Positions 26,845 through 36,110 of a DNA stretch of 64,000 nucleotides are shown here, one piece after another. The position numbers and the translations under genes were made by a program. The DNA lies in contig NZ_JAPCKI010000004.1 of NCBI RefSeq assembly GCF_028680575.1, positions 310,001 to 374,000 on the forward strand, read 5' to 3'. Positions within the stretch are counted from its first letter, which is position 1, and each line of letters opens with the position of its first letter. The notes beneath the pieces were generated by a model that saw only the letters and a list, made by a program, of their open reading frames with translations, had not been told where the DNA came from and did no database searches. Origin of the DNA: Acidovorax benzenivorans (GTDB lineage Bacteria > Pseudomonadota > Gammaproteobacteria > Burkholderiales > Burkholderiaceae_C).

Positions 26845-29211
26845 TTACACGTTGCGTCCGTAGGGGCCATCGTCGCCCACTTGCACCAGGTTCTTGGCGG
26901 TCGCCAGCGGCTTGGGGTTCTTGCCAGCCTTGGCTTGCTCCGCCACGCAGTCAGCGTAGTAGCGCACCTGGCCGCTCTCGTCTTCCACTTCCACCAGACC
27001 ATGAATGTCGGTTTCAAAGCCAGGGCATAGCTTGGCGAACTCGCGGGCGAACTTGAGGTAGTCCACGATCTTCTTGTTGAAGACTTCGCCGGGAATGAGC
27101 AGCGGAATGCCCGGTGGGTACGGCGTGACCAGACCCACAGTGATGCGGCCTTCCAGGTTGTCGATCTCCACGCGCTCGGTGGTGCGGTGCGCGATGTGCG
27201 CATACGCATCCGAGGGCTTCATGGCGGGCGTGAGGTCCGACAGGTACATTTCGGTCGTCAGGCGCGCGATGTCGTACTTGGCGTACATCTGGTGCACATG
27301 CTGGCACAGGTCCTTCAGGCCCATGCGCTCGTAGCGCTTGTGCTGCTGGCAGAACTCCGGAAGGATGCGCCACATGGGCTGGTTCTTCTCGTAGTCGTCC
27401 TTGAACTGCTGCAGCGCAGTGAGCAGCGTGTTCCAGCGGCCCTTGGTGATGCCGATGGTGAACATGATGAAGAAGCTGTACAGGCCCGTCTTCTCCACCA
27501 CCACGCCGTGCTCGGCGAGGTACTTGGTCACGATGGACGCGGGGATGCCGGTCTTGTCGAACTTGCCGTCCAGGCTCAGGCCCGGCGTGACGATGGTGGA
27601 CTTGATCGGGTCCAGCATGTTGAAGCCATCAGCCAGTTGCCCGAAGCCGTGCCACTTGCTGCCCTTCTTGCTCTTGCTGTCGCTGCGGATGATCCAGTCT
27701 TCTGCGCGGCCAATGCCCTCGTCGGTGAGCTTTTCAGGGCCCCAGACCTTGAACCACCAGTCGTTCTTGCCGAACTCATCCTCCACCTGGCGCATGGCGC
27801 GGCGGAAGTCGAGCGCTTCCAGAATGCTCTCTTCCACCAGCGCTGTGCCACCGGGTGGCTCCATCATCGCGGCGGCCACATCGCAGCTGGCGATGATGCT
27901 GTACTGAGGGCTGGTGCTGGTATGCATCAGATAGGCCTCGTTGAACAGGTGGCGGTCGAGTTTGGTGGTCTGCGAGTCCTGCACCAGCACATGGCTGGCC
28001 TGGCTGATACCGGCCAGCAGCTTGTGGATGGACTGCGTGGCGTAAGTCACCGAATGCTTGGGGCGCATGCGCTTTTTGCCCATGGCGTGGTAGCTGCCAT
28101 AGAACGGATGGAAGGCCGCGTGCGGCAACCAGGCCTCGTCAAAATGCAGGTTGTCCACGTAACCATCGAGCATGCCCTTGATGGTCTCGGTGTTGTAAAG
28201 CACGCCGTCGTAGGTGGACTGCGTGAGCGTGAGCACGCGTGGTTTGACCTTCTTGGCGTCAACGCCCTTGAGCAAGGGGTTGGCCTTGATCTTGGCCTCG
28301 ATGGCCTTGGGCTCGAACTCGCTTTGCGGGATGGGGCCGATGATGCCGAAGTGGTTGCGCGTGGGCTTCATGAACACGGGAATGGCCCCAGTCATGATGA
28401 TGCTGTGCAGAATGGACTTGTGGCAGTTGCGGTCCACCACCACCACGTCGCCGGGCGCCACGGTGTGGTGCCACACCATCTTGTTGGATGTGGACGTGCC
28501 GTTGGTCACGAAGAAGCAGTGGTCGGCATTGAAGATGCGCGCGGCGTTGCGCTCGCTCTCGCCAATGGCTCCGTTGTGGTCCAGCAGCTGGCCCAGCTCT
28601 TCCACGGCATTGCACACGTCGGCACGCAGCATGTTCTCGCCGTAGAACTGGTGGTACATCTGGCCCACAGGGCTCTTCAGAAACGCCACGCCGCCCGAGT
28701 GGCCGGGGCAGTGCCAGCTGTACGAGCCGTCTTCGGCGTAGTCCAGCAGCGCCTTGAAGAACGGAGGCTGCACACTTTCGAGGTAGCTCTTGGCCTCGCG
28801 GATGATGTGGCGCGCCACGAATTCGGGGGTGTCCTCGAACATGTGGATGAAGCCATGCAGCTCGCGCAAGATGTCGTTGGGCAAGTGGCGACTGGTCTTG
28901 GTCTCGCCATGCACATAGATAGGCACTTCGGTGTTCTTGCGGCGCACCTCGCCAATGAAGTTACGCAGGCTCAGCACGATGGGATCGAGCCCCTCGCCCA
29001 CAGTGAACTCTTCATCGTCAATGGACAAAATGAACGCGCTGGCGCGGCTTTGCTGCTGCGCAAACTGCGACAGATCACCATAGCTGGTGACCCCGACCAC
29101 TTCGAAGCCCTCGGTCTCGATGGCCTGCGCGAGCGCGCGAATGCCAAGCCCCGAGGTGTTCTCGGAACGATAGTCTTCATCGATGATGATGATGGGAAAG
29201 CGAAACTTCAT
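26845..29211 (-). CDS. Arginine/lysine/ornithine decarboxylase (PLP-dependent)
   Basis: A 788-residue fold-III-like group decarboxylase. The N-terminal receiver-like wing domain (FRFPIIIIDEDYRSENTSG) is followed by the PLP domain with Lys397 in QSIHKLLAG and a preceding FDEAWLPHAAFHPFYG. The C-terminal domain carries PPGIPLLIPGE. The reaction removes CO2 from a basic amino acid to give a polyamine or agmatine, often in acid stress. Which substrate is used cannot be told. The ATG at 29211 begins the wing domain. It stands alone, with its own terminator. Confidence 0.92.
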   Translation of the reverse strand: MKFRFPIIIIDEDYRSENTSGLGIRALAQAIETEGFEVVGVTSYGDLSQFAQQQSRASAFILSIDDEEFTVGEGLDPIVLSLRNFIGEVRRKNTEVPIYVHGETKTSRHLPNDILRELHGFIHMFEDTPEFVARHIIREAKSYLESVQPPFFKALLDYAEDGSYSWHCPGHSGGVAFLKSPVGQMYHQFYGENMLRADVCNAVEELGQLLDHNGAIGESERNAARIFNADHCFFVTNGTSTSNKMVWHHTVAPGDVVVVDRNCHKSILHSIIMTGAIPVFMKPTRNHFGIIGPIPQSEFEPKAIEAKIKANPLLKGVDAKKVKPRVLTLTQSTYDGVLYNTETIKGMLDGYVDNLHFDEAWLPHAAFHPFYGSYHAMGKKRMRPKHSVTYATQSIHKLLAGISQASHVLVQDSQTTKLDRHLFNEAYLMHTSTSPQYSIIASCDVAAAMMEPPGGTALVEESILEALDFRRAMRQVEDEFGKNDWWFKVWGPEKLTDEGIGRAEDWIIRSDSKSKKGSKWHGFGQLADGFNMLDPIKSTIVTPGLSLDGKFDKTGIPASIVTKYLAEHGVVVEKTGLYSFFIMFTIGITKGRWNTLLTALQQFKDDYEKNQPMWRILPEFCQQHKRYERMGLKDLCQHVHQMYAKYDIARLTTEMYLSDLTPAMKPSDAYAHIAHRTTERVEIDNLEGRITVGLVTPYPPGIPLLIPGEVFNKKIVDYLKFAREFAKLCPGFETDIHGLVEVEDESGQVRYYADCVAEQAKAGKNPKPLATAKNLVQVGDDGPYGRNV

Positions 29212-29356
29212 GCGCAGCCTCCGTGCAACCGTGCCCTGCCCGGCCAAAAAACGAAATAGGCGCGAAGTGTAAGGAATAACGTTGACGCGCCTTTGAACTG
29301 CCATCCTTTTGACCCAGAATGTGGTGCACTAAACACAACCACACAAGGAGGTTCAC

Positions 29357-29782
29357 ATGGAAGCATCCACCATCTGGTGGCTGGCAGCAGGGGCCGTGGT
29401 CGTGGCAGAACTGCTCACCGGCACGTTCTATTTGCTGATGGTGGCACTGGGGCTGGTAGCCGCCGCCCTGGCCGCCCACCTGGGCCTGGCGTCCGCATTG
29501 CAGATGGTGTCTGCAGCCATCGTGGGCGGTGGAGCAGTGGTGGCCTGCTACCTGTTGAGAAAAAAGCGCCCTGGCGACCCGTTTGCGCGTGCGGACCGCA
29601 GCGTGAACATGGACGTGGGCGAAACCATCCACATCGAAAGCTGGAACTCTGACGGCACCACCACCGTGAAGTACCGGGGCGCCCAGTGGACCGCCATCCA
29701 CCGCCCTGGTGTCACCCCCTCTACCGGCATGCACCGTGTCGCCGAGCTGGTGGGCAACCGCCTGCTGGTGGACCCGCTGTAA
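29357..29782 (+). CDS. NfeD family membrane protein
   Basis: A 141-residue protein with N-terminal transmembrane segments (TIWWLAAGAVVVAELLTGTFYLLMVALGLVAAALAAHLGL and another near residue 60) and a C-terminal OB-fold (SVNMDVGETIHIESWNSDGTTTVKYRGAQWTAIH). This is the short NfeD type that works with SPFH proteins. An AAGGAGG site precedes the ATG. It is followed 46 nt later by an SPFH gene on the same strand, the usual pair. Confidence 0.9.
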   Translation: MEASTIWWLAAGAVVVAELLTGTFYLLMVALGLVAAALAAHLGLASALQMVSAAIVGGGAVVACYLLRKKRPGDPFARADRSVNMDVGETIHIESWNSDGTTTVKYRGAQWTAIHRPGVTPSTGMHRVAELVGNRLLVDPL

Positions 29783-29828
29783 GCCCCGTCCCTGATTCTC
29801 CCTGTTGATCACCCAAGAAAGGCTTCCC

Positions 29829-30746
29829 ATGGAAATTGCCATCGTCATCCTGATCATTGCCGTGATCTTCATTGCCCGCTCAGTCAAGGTCGTGCCCCAA
29901 CAAAATGCCTGGGTCAAGGAACGCCTGGGCAAATATGCCGGCACGCTCACCCCGGGGCTGAACTTTCTGATCCCCTTTGTGGACAAGGTCGCTTACAAGC
30001 ACAGCCTGAAGGAAATCCCTCTCGATGTGCCCAGCCAGATCTGCATCACCCGCGACAACACGCAATTGCAGGTGGACGGCATCCTGTACTTTCAGGTCAC
30101 AGATCCGATGCGCGCCAGCTATGGATCGAGCAACTACATCATGGCCGTGACCCAACTGGCGCAGACCTCGCTGCGCTCGGTCATCGGCAAGCTGGAGCTG
30201 GACAAGACCTTCGAAGAACGCGACATCATCAACGCCCAAGTGGTGCAGGCCATCGACGAAGCCGCCCTCAACTGGGGGGTCAAGGTGCTGCGCTACGAAA
30301 TCAAGGACCTGACCCCTCCGAAGGAAATCCTGCACGCCATGCAGGCCCAGATCACCGCCGAGCGCGAGAAGCGCGCGCTGATCGCCGCCTCCGAAGGCCG
30401 CCGCCAGGAACAGATCAACATCGCTACCGGCGAGCGCGAGGCCTTCATCGCCCGCTCCGAGGGCGAAAAACAGGCCGTCATCAACAAGGCCCAGGGCGAG
30501 GCCGAATCCATCAAGGCCGTGGCCGAAGCCAACGCCCAGGCCATCGAACGCGTGGCCGCCGCCATCCGCCAGCCCGGCGGCGAACAGGCCGTGCAACTCA
30601 AGGTGGCTGAAAAGGCCGTGGACGCTTACAGCAAGGTTGCGTCGGACGCCACCACGACACTCATCGTGCCCAGCAACATGACCGAGGTGTCAGCGTTGAT
30701 CGGGTCGGCGATGAAGATGGTGCAGGCGTCGCAGAAGGCAGGCTGA
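29829..30746 (+). CDS. SPFH/Band 7 family protein (QmcA-like)
   Basis: A 305-residue stomatin/prohibitin-family protein. An N-terminal transmembrane anchor (residues 1-19) is followed by the SPFH domain (VPQQNAWVKERLGKYAGTLTPGLNFLIPFVDKV). A long Ala/Glu-rich helix comes next (EREKRALIAASEGRRQEQINIATGEREAFIARSEGEKQ), which mediates oligomerisation. It forms membrane microdomain scaffolds. The ATG at 29829 is used because the frame upstream lacks family residues. Confidence 0.93.
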   Translation: MEIAIVILIIAVIFIARSVKVVPQQNAWVKERLGKYAGTLTPGLNFLIPFVDKVAYKHSLKEIPLDVPSQICITRDNTQLQVDGILYFQVTDPMRASYGSSNYIMAVTQLAQTSLRSVIGKLELDKTFEERDIINAQVVQAIDEAALNWGVKVLRYEIKDLTPPKEILHAMQAQITAEREKRALIAASEGRRQEQINIATGEREAFIARSEGEKQAVINKAQGEAESIKAVAEANAQAIERVAAAIRQPGGEQAVQLKVAEKAVDAYSKVASDATTTLIVPSNMTEVSALIGSAMKMVQASQKAG

Positions 30747-30814
30747 CGGCGCGTCGGCTGCTGGATATTTTCAGGCTGGGCCGGGCAATGGCCTGAATGC
30801 CCCAATCCTGTGGC

Positions 30815-30820
30815 TATAAT
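30815..30820 (+). promoter_or_regulatory. Promoter -10 box of tRNA-Ser
   Basis: A perfect TATAAT sits 10 bases upstream of the mature tRNA 5' end. The -35 region at the expected spacing is weak (CTGAAT). Confidence 0.6.
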
Positions 30821-30830
30821 CGAAGGCTTC

Positions 30831-30920
<90 letters not shown>

Positions 30921-30934
30921 GTAAGCAAGCAAAC

Positions 30935-30958
30935 AAGCGCCTCTCGGGGCGCTTTTTT
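30935..30958 (+). terminator. Terminator of tRNA-Ser
   Basis: The arms AAGCGCC and GGCGCTT enclose a short loop and are followed by TTTTTT, 15 bases after the tRNA end. Confidence 0.8.
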
Positions 30959-31443
30959 GTTTTGTATGCCATTTGGTAGACCTTTTTGTCTTGGATGCTA
31001 CAGGCAGCTTTCGGCCATCCTTGGCATTCCAAATGCCGCGATCCATCAAATTTCTACGAGGTGCTTGGCCCGGTCCGTGGGACCTTCAGCCCCTCACCGC
31101 ACGGCGAACACGATGGACTGCCTAAAATTTTGATTTGCGCATCCGAGTCAATCCGCGCTACACTGGAGTACACGGGACGTCTTAAGTCCGTGTCGTCAGC
31201 ATCTCAGGCGTGACCTAGTTCCGCCAACATCTACAAACCCGCTTCGGCGGCGTACCTCAAAGCCTTCAGGCTTCTTCAGGCGGCGTACTCCCACCTGATC
31301 AACGTAAGAAATTCCCTTGGCATCGCTCTGCACGATGTCACTGCGCACAACGCTGGTAGGTCTAAAGCCCCTCGTTTACGCACTGTAATGCGCCACACAT
31401 TGCGTGAGGGTTTTTTTCGCTGAAACAAATGGGAGATTGCCAA
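30959..31443. other. Long leader region after tRNA-Ser, possible att and structured RNA
   Basis: About 485 bases without a supportable gene. The hairpin AAGCC-TTCA-GGCTT sits near 31260-31274 between two direct repeats of GGCGGCGTAC (near 31247 and 31281). The strong hairpin-terminator at 31368-31417 then precedes the AlpA-like gene. The composition differs from the chromosome to the left. This layout resembles the untranslated leader before the early operon of P4-type satellites, but the similarity is only structural. Confidence 0.4.
31368..31417 (+). terminator. Terminator/attenuator before the AlpA-like gene
   Basis: The interrupted stem CCCTC...ACGCA pairs with TGCGT-GAGGG and is followed by seven T. 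It lies only 27 bases upstream of the AlpA-like start, so leader transcripts would end here unless read-through occurs. Confidence 0.6.
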
Positions 31444-31674
31444 ATGCAGTCCAAGAAGGAAATTATCCGCCGACCACGTTTGAGGATGGTCACAGGTCTC
31501 GGGAATGCAACGCTGTCAGATTTGCAGAACCCGCGATCACGCCGCTTCGATCCGACATTCCCCAAAAAAGTGCAGCTTTCTAGCAGAGCTGTCGGACATT
31601 TTTTGCACGAAATCGAAGCTTGGCTGGAGAGCCGTCAAGCCGGTCCACAACCAACCGGGAGGGCTGAACAATGA
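31444..31674 (+). CDS. AlpA-type excisionase/regulator-like protein
   Basis: A 76-residue protein: RRPRLRMVTGLGNATLSDLQNPRSRRFDPTFPKKVQLSSRAVGHFLHEIEAWLESR fits the AlpA/MerR-like small DNA-binding fold used by P4-like satellites to control integrase genes. The ATG at 31444 is preceded by GGGAGA. It overlaps the start of the next gene by 4 nt, so the two are coupled. Confidence 0.75.
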   Translation: MQSKKEIIRRPRLRMVTGLGNATLSDLQNPRSRRFDPTFPKKVQLSSRAVGHFLHEIEAWLESRQAGPQPTGRAEQ

Positions 31675-33092
31675 ACGTCCCAGCACAACCATGGCCGAAT
31701 GTTCTGCCGCCAGAACTTGAGCAACTTGTCGATGAGATCGCAAGAATCACACAGGCTCCGCGTGAGCTGATCATCAGCATATTGATATGCGCATTGGCCG
31801 CCACTGTTCAGCGCAGATGTCGGGTTCAACGCAAGTCAGGACTGGATGGACCTGTGGGCGTGTACCTGATTGCCATCTGTGACTCAGGTGAGCGAAAAAG
31901 CGCGGTACAGAAGCTGCTTTTCAAAGCTCTCACGGAGATCCAGCGCCTCTGGAGTGAAGAGGCCACGCACAGTGTCGCGGCACACAGGGTTGAGCATGCG
32001 CTCTGGCGCGAAAAGGTGGACGCGCTGCGTGACGCCATGAAGCGGGCTGTTCGTAAAGAGGAGTCGATCGATGAGATCGAAAAGCAGCTTCGGGTGGCCC
32101 TCGAAGCTGAGCCTCAGCCTAGTTTGGCGCTCAAACTGATCTACTCGGACACCACTATCGAAGCACTGCTGGAAGGGCTGCATGAGCGAGGAAACAGTGC
32201 AGTAATGGTGCACGACGAGTTTGCTCAGTTTTGCGACGGCCCTATGTCAAGGCAATTGGGGGCCTTGAATGCACTGTGGAGCGGCTCAGATTGGTCGGTA
32301 GATCGCAAGACGAGCGGGAGCTTTGTGCTACACGACTCCAGCCTGACCTGCCTACTGCAAGCGCAGCCTGTTGTGTTTCAGAGATTTTTAGCCAAACAGG
32401 GCGAGCAAGCTCTCGGCAACGGTTTCTTTGCGCGTGTGCTGGTGTGCTGGCCATACTCAACTCAGGGCCAAAGATTCGAGAGTGGATCCCAGGGCGATTA
32501 CACCAAACTCAATTGGTTCTATGACCGATGCAAAACACTGCTGGAGAGAAGTGAGTCGCGGTTGTTGAGGTTTTCACCACAGGCCCAAGCCAACTGGAAT
32601 GGGATTGCGAACTCCTATGAAGCCAGCATGCAACCTGGCGGTGTGTACTTTGCAGCAAGAGATTTTGCATCCAAAGCTGCGGAAAACATCGCAAGGATCG
32701 CGGCCATCTTTCACGCGTTTCTCATCGAGGATAGCGATGAGATTTGTAGTGAAACTTTACAATGCGCCATCAACTTAATCAGCTTCTATGGCGAGCAGTA
32801 TGTAAACATCTTCGGAAAATACAATCCCGTTACAGAGCAGCAGCGAGATCTGACCGATCTTGAAGATTGGATACAAACAACTCAAAATAACAAACAATGG
32901 AGTTGCATACCGAAAGCTTATATCTTGCAATATGGACCAAATCGCTTTCGCGACAAGGCAAAGCTGGACTTACTACTTGATATTTTAGCCTCATCCCTTC
33001 GAATCACAATCTTGAAGATGAACAAGAAGACCGTAGTCTATGCAAATACAACCATTGCGGCACCACAATACTACGATTCAAACCGGTACTAA
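31671..33092 (+). CDS. DUF3987 domain protein (YfjI-like)
   Basis: A 473-residue protein of the DUF3987 family found in P4-like satellites and defence islands. It has a P-loop-like DSGERKS at residues 71-77, VHDEFAQF in a Walker B position (MVHDEFAQFCDGPMSRQLGALNALWSG), and LLQAQPVVFQRFLAKQGEQALGNGFFARVLVCWP. Family members are thought to be replication/helicase-like ATPases, but activity has not been settled. The C-terminal part from about residue 400 is lower in GC. It overlaps the AlpA-like gene. Confidence 0.82.
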   Translation: MNVPAQPWPNVLPPELEQLVDEIARITQAPRELIISILICALAATVQRRCRVQRKSGLDGPVGVYLIAICDSGERKSAVQKLLFKALTEIQRLWSEEATHSVAAHRVEHALWREKVDALRDAMKRAVRKEESIDEIEKQLRVALEAEPQPSLALKLIYSDTTIEALLEGLHERGNSAVMVHDEFAQFCDGPMSRQLGALNALWSGSDWSVDRKTSGSFVLHDSSLTCLLQAQPVVFQRFLAKQGEQALGNGFFARVLVCWPYSTQGQRFESGSQGDYTKLNWFYDRCKTLLERSESRLLRFSPQAQANWNGIANSYEASMQPGGVYFAARDFASKAAENIARIAAIFHAFLIEDSDEICSETLQCAINLISFYGEQYVNIFGKYNPVTEQQRDLTDLEDWIQTTQNNKQWSCIPKAYILQYGPNRFRDKAKLDLLLDILASSLRITILKMNKKTVVYANTTIAAPQYYDSNRY

Positions 33093-33111
33093 AGCGATTT
33101 TTTAGAAATTG

Positions 33112-33146
33112 AAAAGGTAGCCTCAGAGGATCTGGGGTTGCCTTTT
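33112..33146 (+). terminator. Terminator after the DUF3987 gene
   Basis: AAAAGGTAGCC pairs (two G-U) with GGTTGCCTTTT, followed by CTTCTT. It lies 20 bases after the stop. Confidence 0.6.
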
Positions 33147-33469
33147 CTTCTTGGAAAAAAGACTTCCAACCACATTGAAAGCACTCTCCGCTCCAACGGT
33201 TTGTAGTTAAGGAACAGACCGTTGCCCCAGTTTGCTCTTTTCAATAGAGCCGAGTCATGATCTCCAGTCTCCCCGTACGCTTGTAGACCAGACCGGAGAC
33301 ATCGCAAAACTACGCTCTTCAACTTCGCTATCACCGCTAATTTCCGCTGAAACTAGCGAAAAAAGCAACTTCCAGGCGTTCCCTACAGGACTCAGTCGCC
33401 TTGTGACCTTGGAGCCCACGCGAATGCCAAACGCTCTTGGAGCGCATCGAAGCGCTCAAACTCAGACGG
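33147..33469. other. Region between convergent genes, no gene seen
   Basis: About 320 bases between the convergent DUF3987 and Gp2-like genes. Frames are short and unmotivated on both strands. No promoter or repeat stands out. Confidence 0.4.
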
Positions 33470-34066
33470 CTAGTTCCGTGGTCGCCCAGCACTGCTCTTG
33501 TGGCGAGGGAGAACGGCTTTAGTAACCGCCCGATCTCGACTCGATTGCTTGATACTGTCAATGCTTTGCTCTTCTTTGAGCATGTATGAAATAACTCTGT
33601 CAATTAGAATTTTCCGCTTAGCAATGTCGGAATGGTCAATCATTCCAATTCCGCATTGTTTATAGCGATCCTTGTCATAGTTGCAATTGTGAAAAACACC
33701 ATTTCCAGCAGTTATTTTTTCCCTCCAGTAACGACCAATTTGATCACCATAATGTTCATCTTTGCGCACTTTCTGACCATCATAAAAAAACAGAGCATGA
33801 GCGTGCGGCCCCTTCTCTTCGGTGAACTCATATTTAATAAAGTAACCAACCATATGCTCGAACAATGAACGATTGCCTCTACGGTTATCCAGCATGTGCT
33901 TAATATCTTTTTTTATTTCCGCTAAAGGACACGTTCTAGCATACTCCTTTCCATAGCCAAGATCCACCCTGACAACCAACAACTTTGAATAAACCTTATG
34001 GAGCCCCCAGCAGTAATTTATCAAACTCCCCATGATTCTTCCATTCAATTCCGACTCACGCAGCAT
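33470..34066 (-). CDS. Inovirus Gp2/YagK-YfjJ family HUH-type protein
   Basis: A 198-residue, low-GC protein. It carries an HUH-like metal motif, His88-Ala-His90 in GPHAHALFF, and RVISYMLKEEQ with a candidate catalytic tyrosine. The upstream VYSKLLVVRVDLGY is the first strand. This matches the Gp2/YagK-YfjJ family of rolling-circle replication-like proteins common in satellites. It is transcribed towards the DUF3987 gene. GC is clearly lower than in the flanks, a sign of recent transfer. Confidence 0.75.
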   Translation of the reverse strand: MLRESELNGRIMGSLINYCWGLHKVYSKLLVVRVDLGYGKEYARTCPLAEIKKDIKHMLDNRRGNRSLFEHMVGYFIKYEFTEEKGPHAHALFFYDGQKVRKDEHYGDQIGRYWREKITAGNGVFHNCNYDKDRYKQCGIGMIDHSDIAKRKILIDRVISYMLKEEQSIDSIKQSSRDRAVTKAVLPRHKSSAGRPRN

Positions 34067-34364
34067 ACCACCCCCAAATAAAACAAATCATAACCACGCA
34101 CATAAAGAGACCAATCATCAATTAATTATCCCATTGTATTAATAACCTATATCAACCACTGGCGCAGCAGTGGGTAAAATCAGAACACATCGCAAATCAA
34201 CACAGGCGAAAATCCGTATTTATATTTATTCACATATACGAAGTTATGCAAAATAGAAGTTAAAAATCCAGCGCCTTTGCTACTGATCAGGTCTGCACAC
34301 TCAAGGGAACCCATCGGTGGCTGGCATACTGCACCCAGTAAGCAAATGTCAGTTTCCTGAGCGC
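34067..34364. other. AT-rich promoter region before hsdM
   Basis: A strongly AT-rich 298-base region between the divergent Gp2-like and hsdM genes. The inverted repeat CCACTG-N6-CAGTGG (34156-34173) could be a regulator site. No gene is supported. Confidence 0.4.
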
Positions 34365-36110
34365 ATGAACCAACAATCTCTCTCCGCATTCATTTGGTCG
34401 GTCGCCGACCTCCTCCGTGGAGACTACAAACAGTCCGACTACGGCAAAGTCATCCTTCCGTTCACCGTTTTAAGACGACTTGACTGCGTACTGGAGCCCA
34501 CCAAGGCTGCCGTCTTGTCAGAGCTGGCAGAAAAAGAGGCACAGGGCATCAATCCCGAGCCCTTCTTGTTGCGCAAGTCAAAGCAGAGCTTCTACAACCA
34601 GAGCCCGCTGGATCTGCCCAAGTTGCTGGGAGATCCTGACAACATTGCGCACAACCTGTTCACTTACGTGCAAGGCTTTTCGCCCGCTGTGCGTGATGTG
34701 TTCGAGCGCTTCGAATTTCAGGCTCAGGTTGAGCGGTTGGCCAAAGCTGGTCTGCTGTATCAGGTCACAGAGAAGTTCACCCAGATTGACCTGCACCCCG
34801 AGGTAGTCAGCAACATGCAAATGGGCCTGGTGTTCGAGGAGCTGATCCGCAAGTTCGCCGAAATCAGCAACGAAACCGCCGGGGAGCACTTCACCCCGCG
34901 TGAAGTCATCCGGCTCATGGTCAACCTCATCTTCATTGAAGACGACGCCATCCTCAGCAAGCCCGGCGTGGTGCGCACCATCTACGACCCCACCGCGGGC
35001 ACGGGCGGCATGCTCAGCGTGGCGGGCGAATACCTGGCCGAGCACAACCCCCAGGCGCGCCTGACGGTCTTCGGCCAGGAGCTCAACCCCGAGTCCTACG
35101 CCATCTGCAAGGCCGACATGCTCATCAAGGGCCAGGACGTAGCCAACATCGCGTTTGGCAATACCCTCAGCGACGACGGCCACGCGCACAAGCGGTTCGA
35201 CTACATGCTGTCCAACCCACCCTTTGGCGTGGAATGGAAAAAGGTCGAAAAGGAAGTGCGCAAAGAGCACGAGCAACAGGGCTACAACGGCCGCTTCGGC
35301 CCCGGCCTGCCGCGTGTGTCCGACGGTTCCATGCTGTTCCTGCTGCACCTGCTTAGCAAGATGCGCCCCACGTCAGAGGGCGGCAGCCGCTTTGGGATCG
35401 TGCTCAACGGCTCGCCGCTGTTCACCGGAGGCGCGGGCAGTGGCGAATCCGAAATCCGCCGCTACGTGCTGGAGAACGACCTGTGCGAAGCCATCGTCGG
35501 CCTGCCCACCGACATGTTCTACAATACCGGCATCAGCACCTATGTGTGGATCATCAGCAACCGCAAGCCCGAAGCGCGCAAGGGCAAGGTGCAGCTGATC
35601 GACGCATCCGGCATGTGGCAGAAGATGCGCAAGAGCCTCGGAAGCAAGCGCAAGGAACTGAGCGACGCCCACATTGAGCGCATCACCCGCCTGTTTGGCG
35701 ACTTTGCCGAAGCCCACGACGACGACGGCACCCCCATCAGCCGCATCTTCGACAACGAAGCCTTTGGCTACCACAGCATCACCGTCGAGCGCCCGCTGCG
35801 CGACGAAGCGGGCAACATCGTATTGGGTCAAAAGGGCAAGCAAAAGGGCAAGCCCCAGCCCGACGCCAGCTTGCGCGACACCGAGAACGTACCGCTCAGC
35901 GAAGACGTGGGCGAGTATTTCAAGCGCGAGGTGCTGCCCCACGCCCCTGACGCCTGGATCGACCCCGACAAAACCAAGGTGGGCTACGAAATCCCGTTCA
36001 ATCGGCACTTCTACGTCTTCAAGCCCCCGCGCCCGCTGGCCGAGATTGACGCCGAGTTGAAGCAGACCACCGACCGCATCCTGGACATGATCAAGGGGCT
36101 GTCGGCATGA
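34365..36110 (+). CDS. hsdM: Type I restriction-modification system DNA methyltransferase subunit
   Basis: A 581-residue N6-adenine methyltransferase. An N-terminal HsdM_N helical domain ([40 protein letters not shown]) is followed by SAM motif I DPTAGTGG at 208-214 and catalytic motif IV NPPF at 284-287. It methylates the recognition site together with HsdS. The ATG at 34365 is followed by family residues. The stop overlaps hsdS as ATGA. Confidence 0.95.
   Translation: MNQQSLSAFIWSVADLLRGDYKQSDYGKVILPFTVLRRLDCVLEPTKAAVLSELAEKEAQGINPEPFLLRKSKQSFYNQSPLDLPKLLGDPDNIAHNLFTYVQGFSPAVRDVFERFEFQAQVERLAKAGLLYQVTEKFTQIDLHPEVVSNMQMGLVFEELIRKFAEISNETAGEHFTPREVIRLMVNLIFIEDDAILSKPGVVRTIYDPTAGTGGMLSVAGEYLAEHNPQARLTVFGQELNPESYAICKADMLIKGQDVANIAFGNTLSDDGHAHKRFDYMLSNPPFGVEWKKVEKEVRKEHEQQGYNGRFGPGLPRVSDGSMLFLLHLLSKMRPTSEGGSRFGIVLNGSPLFTGGAGSGESEIRRYVLENDLCEAIVGLPTDMFYNTGISTYVWIISNRKPEARKGKVQLIDASGMWQKMRKSLGSKRKELSDAHIERITRLFGDFAEAHDDDGTPISRIFDNEAFGYHSITVERPLRDEAGNIVLGQKGKQKGKPQPDASLRDTENVPLSEDVGEYFKREVLPHAPDAWIDPDKTKVGYEIPFNRHFYVFKPPRPLAEIDAELKQTTDRILDMIKGLSA

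Noticed and set aside
27187..29259. A 690-codon open frame antisense to the decarboxylase gene
   Set aside because: It has no family motifs, is rich in His/Val/Gly from complemented codons, and lies wholly on the opposite strand of a well-supported gene.
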